DNA of 64,000 nt, taken from CAYVWB01 sp964455395. Its GTDB lineage: Bacteria; Desulfobacterota; Desulfovibrionia; Desulfovibrionales; Desulfovibrionaceae. Location of the stretch: the NCBI GenBank assembly GCA_964455395.1, contig CAYVWB010000004.1, positions 40,005 to 104,004 on the forward strand, in the 5' to 3' direction. Under the pieces are notes generated by a model. The model made no database searches and was not told the origin of the DNA. It saw only the letters and a list, made by a program, of their open reading frames with translations. The position numbers were made by a program, and so were the translations under genes. Below are positions 57,370-64,000 of the stretch, one piece after another; the stretch's first letter is position 1; each line of letters starts with the position of its first letter.

Positions 57370-59001
57370 TCACTCACTCATCAGCAGATTTTCGACAAGC
57401 TCCCGCATGCGGCCGGCGGAGAGCCCTTCCGAGAGCGGCGCGATCTGGTCGGGGGCCAGGGCTTCGAGCTGCTTGAGGCATGTGGTGAGGTGACGCCGTG
57501 CGAGCTTGTCGTCTCCCAGCGCCCTGGCGATGACCCCGCGGGAGAAGTGCGCCATGAGCAGATTCGGCTCCAGGTACAGCGCTTCGTCCAGACTTTTGGC
57601 GGCTTCCTCCAGTCGCCCCATATCCTGCAGGATCACCCCTTGCAGATAGCGCAACCCCGGAGACATCTTGTATATTTCCAGTCCTTTGCGACACCACTCC
57701 AGGGCTTCCTCGGAAGCGCCCCGACTGGCCAGGCACTGCGCGATGAGGGTATGCGCCGTGGCGGCTTCGGCGGCGTCGGTCAGCATGTCGTTTTCCAGCA
57801 GCGCCCGCAGGGGCGTTTCGGCGGCGGCCAGATCGCCCCGAGCCACGTCCTGCGCGGCTTGCCGCAACACTGTTGCGGGATCCTCCGGGGGCGCCGGTTT
57901 CGCTGCAGCCATGGCCGCATTCTCGCGATGGTCCAGCACGTGGAGATCCACTTCGGGTTCGGGCAGGACTTCCACTTCGATTTCCGGAACCGTTACGGCG
58001 TGGTCATCGACGGAAGCCTCTGTTGGACCAGTCGAGCCTTCCCTGCCTGCGTTCTCCTCCGAGATCGCGGGGGTGGACGACTGCCCATCGGCTTCGCCGG
58101 CTTCCCCTTGCCGGACAGCGTCGCTGCGACTGGCGGCGAGAGGCCGAAAGACGAGGATATCCTCCATCTTGAGAGGATGGAAGAGGCCTGTCTCCATGAC
58201 ATGCGCCGTCTCGCTGGGGCTGGTGAGAAAGACGCCGTTTGGCGCGAGGGCGCTTTCAATTCGCTGGAGCGCCCGCTGCATGACCTCCGGCGTGAAGTAA
58301 ATGAGCACGTTCCGGCACAGCGCCACATCCACGGCGCCGGGTCGCACGGGTCCCCGGGGAGCGTCGTCCAGGAGGTTGTGCTCCACGAAGAGCACGCGTT
58401 CGCGGATTTCGGGGTGGATGCGCCAACGTTGGTCCTCGGTGGGGGTGAAGTAGCGGTCCTTGAGCCATTCCGGCGCGGTGCGGAAGGACCATTCGCGGTA
58501 GACGCCCTCCCGGGAGCGCTGCAGGAATTCGCGGTTGATGTCCGTGGCGAGGATGCGCACCTTCCAGTCATCCCACCCACCGACATCGAGTTTGTTGAAG
58601 AGGCGATCCAGGAGGATGGCGAGGGTGTAGGGCTCCTCCCCGGTGGCGCAGCCCGCGCTCCAGAGGAACAGGCGGCGCTTGTTCTGCCCATGCCGACGCT
58701 TGAGCAGCGCGGGGAGAATGTGCTTGCCCAGCACGGCCAACGTCTTGGTTTCGCGAAAGAAGTAGCTTTCCCCGATGGTGAGGGCCTGGGCCAGGGCGGC
58801 AAGGGCCTCGTCGCGGGCGGTCTGGTCGCCATCCAGGACGGCTTTGACGAGCGTCACGGGGTCGAGCTCCAGTTGCCTGGAAGCCGCCTCCACGCCGCGC
58901 ATCAGATCCTTGCGTTTCTCTGCGGGGTAATGCAGGCCCAGGGCGCCCGCCACTTCACTTGAGAAATCATCCAACAATGCCGACAGGTTGAACTGTCCCA
59001 T
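57370..59001 (-). CDS. cheR: CheR methyltransferase with C-terminal TPR repeats
   Basis: A 543-residue protein. Residues 1-270 are a CheR domain with the SAM motif WSAGCATGEEPYTLA and CRNVLIYFTPEVMQRAL. After an acidic linker (about 285-370), tetratricopeptide repeats fill the C-terminus (ATAHTLIAQCLASRG, LRYLQGVILQDMGRLEEAA, LLMAHFSRGVIARALGD). This CheR-TPR layout is that of WspC and FrzF. ATG 59001 overlaps the CheW stop by one base (TGATG). TPRs usually target CheR to receptors that lack the pentapeptide, fitting this MCP. Confidence 0.95.
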   Translation of the reverse strand: MGQFNLSALLDDFSSEVAGALGLHYPAEKRKDLMRGVEAASRQLELDPVTLVKAVLDGDQTARDEALAALAQALTIGESYFFRETKTLAVLGKHILPALLKRRHGQNKRRLFLWSAGCATGEEPYTLAILLDRLFNKLDVGGWDDWKVRILATDINREFLQRSREGVYREWSFRTAPEWLKDRYFTPTEDQRWRIHPEIRERVLFVEHNLLDDAPRGPVRPGAVDVALCRNVLIYFTPEVMQRALQRIESALAPNGVFLTSPSETAHVMETGLFHPLKMEDILVFRPLAASRSDAVRQGEAGEADGQSSTPAISEENAGREGSTGPTEASVDDHAVTVPEIEVEVLPEPEVDLHVLDHRENAAMAAAKPAPPEDPATVLRQAAQDVARGDLAAAETPLRALLENDMLTDAAEAATAHTLIAQCLASRGASEEALEWCRKGLEIYKMSPGLRYLQGVILQDMGRLEEAAKSLDEALYLEPNLLMAHFSRGVIARALGDDKLARRHLTTCLKQLEALAPDQIAPLSEGLSAGRMRELVENLLMSE

Positions 59002-59768
59002 CACGACTCTCCACGTGCATTGTCGCTTGCAGACGCCTCGGTGCGGGGCGTCTCGCACGCATCCTGCTCACAGCGTGCGCTGCTTTCGCCGTCCAGGCGT
59101 TCCGCGCCGGTCTCCGCCGCTCTCGGGGGCTGCCCGGTATTTTCGGATTCGCCAATTCTTTCCACATCCTGTAACGCCATCCCGTCGGGCGATGAATCGA
59201 GGCCTCCGCGCAGGGCTGCATCCAGCTCGCCCGCCTCTTCGTCCGTGAGGAACCGACGCAGGTCCGGCGCCACGGCCAGACCGCTTTCCAACCGCGCCAC
59301 GCCACGCACACGGCCGAGTCGCTTCCAGACTGCATCATCCGGGATGAGGACCGCCGTCTCCAGCGCCGTCCCGAGGGGCGCGCCGCGTTCGTCCAGCCGC
59401 ACCACATCAGCGGCGTCGTCCACCCAGAGCGCCACGAGACGCCCTTGCGCGGTCTCGTCGTCCTGGTTCCCGGCCACGCCTTCGGGTGCGGTTTCGGCGG
59501 TTCCGGGAGAATTGACCCGGATGAAGAGCAGCCTGTCCGTGATCCGGATGGGGTGTGTGGCCGCGCCGAAGCGGGGCCGGGGATCGAAGACGGGGACCAC
59601 GCGGCCGGCCAGATCCACCACCCCCACGAGGTCGCTGGGTCCGCCCGTCACGGGGGTGATCCACGCCATGCGCGCCACCTTCTCCACCTGCGCCACCGGG
59701 GTGACGAAACGGATGTCGCCCAACGTCACGACGAGGTGCGCCGCGCTGGGAGTTCGCGCATGCTGCAT
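59001..59768 (-). CDS. CheW-like coupling protein (first copy)
   Basis: A 255-residue protein. AGGAG stands 7 bases before ATG 59768. The CheW fold is visible from LVVTLGDIRFVTPV through VGVVDLAGRVVPVFDPR and LWVDDAADVV. About 70 acidic and polar residues follow at the C-terminus (GES...SARCEQDA region) with no recognisable motif. First gene of the chemosensory cluster proper, 40 bp after the sigma-54 regulator gene and coupled to cheR. Confidence 0.88.
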   Translation of the reverse strand: MQHARTPSAAHLVVTLGDIRFVTPVAQVEKVARMAWITPVTGGPSDLVGVVDLAGRVVPVFDPRPRFGAATHPIRITDRLLFIRVNSPGTAETAPEGVAGNQDDETAQGRLVALWVDDAADVVRLDERGAPLGTALETAVLIPDDAVWKRLGRVRGVARLESGLAVAPDLRRFLTDEEAGELDAALRGGLDSSPDGMALQDVERIGESENTGQPPRAAETGAERLDGESSARCEQDACETPRTEASASDNARGES

Positions 59769-59808
59769 GGGGGGCTCCTGCAAGCTCTTCCGGCGTCGGG
59801 GATACTAC

Positions 59809-61381
<1,573 letters not shown>

Positions 61382-61384
61382 GGG

Positions 61385-63310
61385 TCAGGCCTCACGTCGG
61401 TGGGGGACAGCGTCCTGGTTCGGGGTCAGGGGGGACGGCGCCGGCAGATGGAGTCGCACCCGTGCGCCGCGGCCGGTTTCGCTTTGGATCTCGACGCGGC
61501 CGCCCATCTCGCGCATGGCCTTCTCCACCAGGGTGAGGCCAAGGCCCGCGCCATGTTTGCGGCTGGTGGCGAAGGGCTCGAACGCGGCGGCGAGGGTCTC
61601 CGGCGCCATGCCGGGGCCGTTGTCGCTGACGGTGAGGACCACGTAATCCGATGCGTGCTCGGCTGTGATGCGGATGACGCCCGACTCGCCGCGAGCCGCT
61701 TCGCCTTGGCGCGCGAGGGCTTGAGCCGCGTTCAACACGAGGTTGATGAGCGCCTGTTTGAGGGCGTCGCGATCGGCGCAGCACTCGGGCGCGTCGAAGT
61801 GTGTCTCCAGGCGTGCGCCGTGGCGGTCCAGGTCCATCTGCAGCAGCCTGGCCACTTCCTCGGCCAGGGGCTCCAGGAGCACCGGGGTCGGGGTGAGCGC
61901 GCGGGGTCTGGCGAGGTAGAGCAGGTCCGCCACCACGCGGTCCAGTCGGTCCGCTTCCTGCACCATGGTTCTCGCGTAGAGCGCTTCCGGCTCCCGATCG
62001 GCAAGCTTTTTGTTGAAGTACTGTGCAAACCCTCGCAAACTGCTGAGAGGATTTCTGATTTCATGCGCCACGCCCGCAGCCAGCCCGCCCACTGCCGCCA
62101 AACGTCTGGCTTGGGCGAGGTCTTCTTCCAGGGACTTCAATTCGGTGCGGTCGCGCAGGACCAACAGTGTGTGGGCTGCGGCTTCTTTGCCGTGCACGCC
62201 GCTGGGCGGGGGCGCGCTCACGGCGAGGGCTTCCAGCCGGCGGCTGTCCAACTGCAGTTCCTTCCAGGCTGCGGCGTCCCGGCTGGCTGACGCATTCTCC
62301 ACAAGCGCGCGGAGTTCCGGTCGGAGCATGGCTGCGGCGGCGCCGGGCAAGGCGCCTTGCTCCACGCCGAGGATGGCGTGGGCCGCGGGGTTGGCCGCCA
62401 CCACGAAACCTTCGCCGGGACTGCGCCATTGCAGCAGAAGCAGGCCGTCCGGCAAGGCGTCCAACAGGGTCGTCTGCACCTGCTCCAGCACGGCGGCGCG
62501 GCCGGCCAGCGCTCTGCGCCGGACGAAGAGCACCGCGAGGAGCATGACCACCGCCGCGGCGGTGAGCACATATCCCGCCTGGATGAGGGCGTTGCGGCGG
62601 AACCGCTCCAGCAAAGCCTGTTGTTCCTCGATGCGCAACCCCACGAGCAGGAACACGGGCCGCCCCCGAGGCGTGGGCTCCAACCAGGGCGCAAGGCCCA
62701 GCCGTTGTCCGAAGACATAAACCGAATCACCCGTGGCGGCGAGGCGGCCGTGCCATTCGCCGTTTTCCCGCAAGGCCGCCTGGACTGTTTCGGGCAAGGC
62801 GAAGTCGGCCATGGGAGGGCGTTCCACAGTCGCATCCTCCTCGGCTTCATCCTTTCCGTCATAGGTTGAGCCATTCCCCGTCTCGGAGGGGGTGCTCGGC
62901 GCAGTCGGCCGTTCGGGGCGCATGCGTTGTTTGGGGCCTTGCAGACGCTCGGGCCGCGGCTCCGGCGGCGCCACGGCGCGGCCTTGCTGGTCGAAGAAGC
63001 CCACGAAAGCGACGCCGCCCTGTTCTTCCAGGTCCCGGAAGAATGCGCGCACGAGGGGCCCGGGCCGGGGGCTCATGGAGCGGCCTGTGGCGTCCCGCAG
63101 TTCCTGGAACGGCCCCGGGCGTCGCAAGGAGCCCAGCACCACGCGGTAGACCGAACGCGCCGTGAACTCCAGCTGCCGCTCCACGAACCGTTCCTGCTGA
63201 ATGAGGTTGCGCCGTGTCTGCACGATGAGCGCGAGGCCCACCAGCGCCAGAGCGATGACGGCCAGCAGCAGGGGCGCACGTTCCTTGGTGAAAGCGATGT
63301 CCATGAGCAT
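61385..63310 (-). CDS. membrane sensor histidine kinase (ZraS/AtoS type)
   Basis: A 641-residue kinase. A transmembrane helix at about 13-33 and another at about 250-272 enclose a periplasmic sensor region that contains a low-complexity Pro/Arg/Glu stretch. A PAS-like domain, a HisKA domain with GVAHEIRNPLSSLRG, and an ATPase domain with LVLNAAQAL, DNGPGM and GAGLGLTLV follow. It should phosphorylate the adjacent sigma-54 regulator. ATG 63310 and 63304 are both possible and neither has a good ribosome binding site; earlier frame sequence is spurious. Confidence 0.92.
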   Translation of the reverse strand: MLMDIAFTKERAPLLLAVIALALVGLALIVQTRRNLIQQERFVERQLEFTARSVYRVVLGSLRRPGPFQELRDATGRSMSPRPGPLVRAFFRDLEEQGGVAFVGFFDQQGRAVAPPEPRPERLQGPKQRMRPERPTAPSTPSETGNGSTYDGKDEAEEDATVERPPMADFALPETVQAALRENGEWHGRLAATGDSVYVFGQRLGLAPWLEPTPRGRPVFLLVGLRIEEQQALLERFRRNALIQAGYVLTAAAVVMLLAVLFVRRRALAGRAAVLEQVQTTLLDALPDGLLLLQWRSPGEGFVVAANPAAHAILGVEQGALPGAAAAMLRPELRALVENASASRDAAAWKELQLDSRRLEALAVSAPPPSGVHGKEAAAHTLLVLRDRTELKSLEEDLAQARRLAAVGGLAAGVAHEIRNPLSSLRGFAQYFNKKLADREPEALYARTMVQEADRLDRVVADLLYLARPRALTPTPVLLEPLAEEVARLLQMDLDRHGARLETHFDAPECCADRDALKQALINLVLNAAQALARQGEAARGESGVIRITAEHASDYVVLTVSDNGPGMAPETLAAAFEPFATSRKHGAGLGLTLVEKAMREMGGRVEIQSETGRGARVRLHLPAPSPLTPNQDAVPHRREA

Positions 63311-63682
63311 GTGGGGGGGGAAGGGCGATGGCGTTTTCCGGGAGGGTAGCATGGTTCCCCGCGCAAGCCCAGACGTTCCAGGCCAGCGCAAGCGACGGTC
63401 CGGCGCTGTATGTGGCCGGGTATTTTGCGGTTGAAGTCCGCATTCATCAGCATGACGAAATGAGGCTGCTCCGTGTGATGCATTGGAGTATGAAACGCAA
63501 CACACCGCCTTCATGTCTCCATATGGTGTGTGTTCTCGTCTGCAACGCCCGGATGCGCCATTGTTGCAGTGACGACTTGCGAAGCGCGTGCTCGTTTCCG
63601 CTCCCTTGACACGCACACCGAGTCTGTTAGCATGAATTGTCTTTGTAAGTGAACCACCTACACACACCATGCGAGACCACCC
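63311..63682. other. divergent intergenic region between sensor kinase and transporter genes
   Basis: 372 bp with no convincing gene. It carries the promoter candidate for the transporter. A sequence near 63412-63430 resembles a sigma-54 site but has the wrong GG-GC spacing. Confidence 0.55.
63606..63633 (+). promoter_or_regulatory. candidate promoter of the osmoprotectant transporter operon
   Basis: A perfect TTGACA and TAGCAT with a 16-bp spacer, about 50 bp before the transporter start codon. Confidence 0.5.
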
Positions 63683-64000
63683 ATGAGCAAAATCCAAGTT
63701 GAAAATCTCTACAAGATATTCGGATCCAATCCGGAGCGCGCCATCCCCATGCTGGAGCAAGGGAAGAGCAAAGACGAGATCTTCAGGAAGCACAAGCTGG
63801 GCGTGGGCGTGAACAACGCCTCATTCGAGGTCCAGGAAGGCGAGATCGTGGTGGTCATGGGTCTCTCTGGCAGCGGCAAGTCCACCCTGGTGCGGTGTCT
63901 GAACCGTCTCATCGAGCCCACTGCGGGCCGCGTGCTCATCGATGGCGAGGACGTCACCCAGCTGGACGGCGAGGCCCTGCGCCGGCTGCGTCAGCAGAAG
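63683..64000 (+). CDS. glycine betaine/proline-type ABC transporter ATP-binding protein, 5' part
   Basis: The first 106 residues of a ProV/OpuAA-type ATPase; the gene continues past the window. The N-terminus IQVENLYKIFG and the insertion before Walker A (MLEQGKSKDEIFRKHKLGVGV) are specific to this subfamily. Walker A is GLSGSGKST, followed by VRCLNRLIEPT. It should energise uptake of compatible solutes such as glycine betaine. The ribosome binding site is weak. The permease and binding protein genes are expected downstream. Confidence 0.93.
   Translation, partial: MSKIQVENLYKIFGSNPERAIPMLEQGKSKDEIFRKHKLGVGVNNASFEVQEGEIVVVMGLSGSGKSTLVRCLNRLIEPTAGRVLIDGEDVTQLDGEALRRLRQQK

Noticed and set aside
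63412..63430. Sigma-54 promoter before the sensor kinase/transporter genes
   Set aside because: TGGCCG...TTGCGG has 11 bases between GG and GC where 10 are required.

Overview
The window is a GC-rich chromosomal segment of about 64 kb with densely packed, often overlapping operons. It most resembles a sulfate-reducing deltaproteobacterium of the Desulfovibrionales. This is inferred from gene content: a pseudouridine synthase fused to dephospho-CoA kinase, a four-subunit 2-oxoacid:ferredoxin oxidoreductase (KorDABC), two DUF362 iron-sulfur-type proteins, and abundant c-di-GMP and chemosensory genes. No rRNA, tRNA, CRISPR array, transposase or phage gene was seen. One run of 100 N (60034-60133) marks an assembly gap.

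Layout. 1-3.3 kb: the tail of an unidentified gene, then hisB, a lipoprotein gene and hisA in one tightly overlapping unit, and a second lipoprotein. 3.4-8 kb: upp (minus strand), then rluD-coaE fusion, a rhomboid protease and a lipoprotein with a RodZ-like C-terminus. 8.1-11 kb: korDABC, linking the 2-oxoacid and acyl-CoA pools to ferredoxin. 11.4-14 kb: two paralogous HD-GYP c-di-GMP phosphodiesterases. 14.2-20.7 kb (minus strand): one compact five-gene operon, DUF362-ferredoxin, AMP-forming CoA ligase, Cys-rich DUF362, chorismate mutase/DAHP synthase, 3-dehydroquinate synthase. This coupling of aromatic entry enzymes to DUF362 and a CoA ligase is the best candidate for an undescribed pathway.

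21-44 kb is an envelope polysaccharide region. It holds a polytopic membrane protein, a sugar C-methyltransferase, a short Nudix protein, an O-antigen-ligase-type protein, several glycosyltransferases, a secreted PL8-family lyase and a Wzx flippase. On the minus strand follows an export operon: BY-kinase, Wza, Wzz, initiating sugar transferase, glycosyltransferase. Across an 815-bp divergent intergenic region lie a coiled-coil OmpA protein and a GspA-like ATPase. Base composition falls sharply inside the flippase gene and stays low to about 36.6 kb, suggesting the central part of the cluster was exchanged horizontally.

44.5-46.8 kb: a small secreted MORN-like protein, a 17-bp tandem repeat, htpX and a small hypothetical. 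46.9-63.3 kb (minus strand): a sensor kinase and sigma-54 regulator pair, then CheW, CheR-TPR, CheW, an MCP with a CZB domain, CheA-REC, CheB, a large hybrid kinase, a STAS protein and CheD. The core order matches the Wsp surface-sensing system, but no diguanylate cyclase is present; the hybrid kinase and STAS protein take its place. The window ends inside a ProV-type osmoprotectant ABC transporter ATPase gene. Taken together, c-di-GMP turnover, a Wsp-like array and an exopolysaccharide cluster suggest a region devoted to surface attachment and envelope control (inference).
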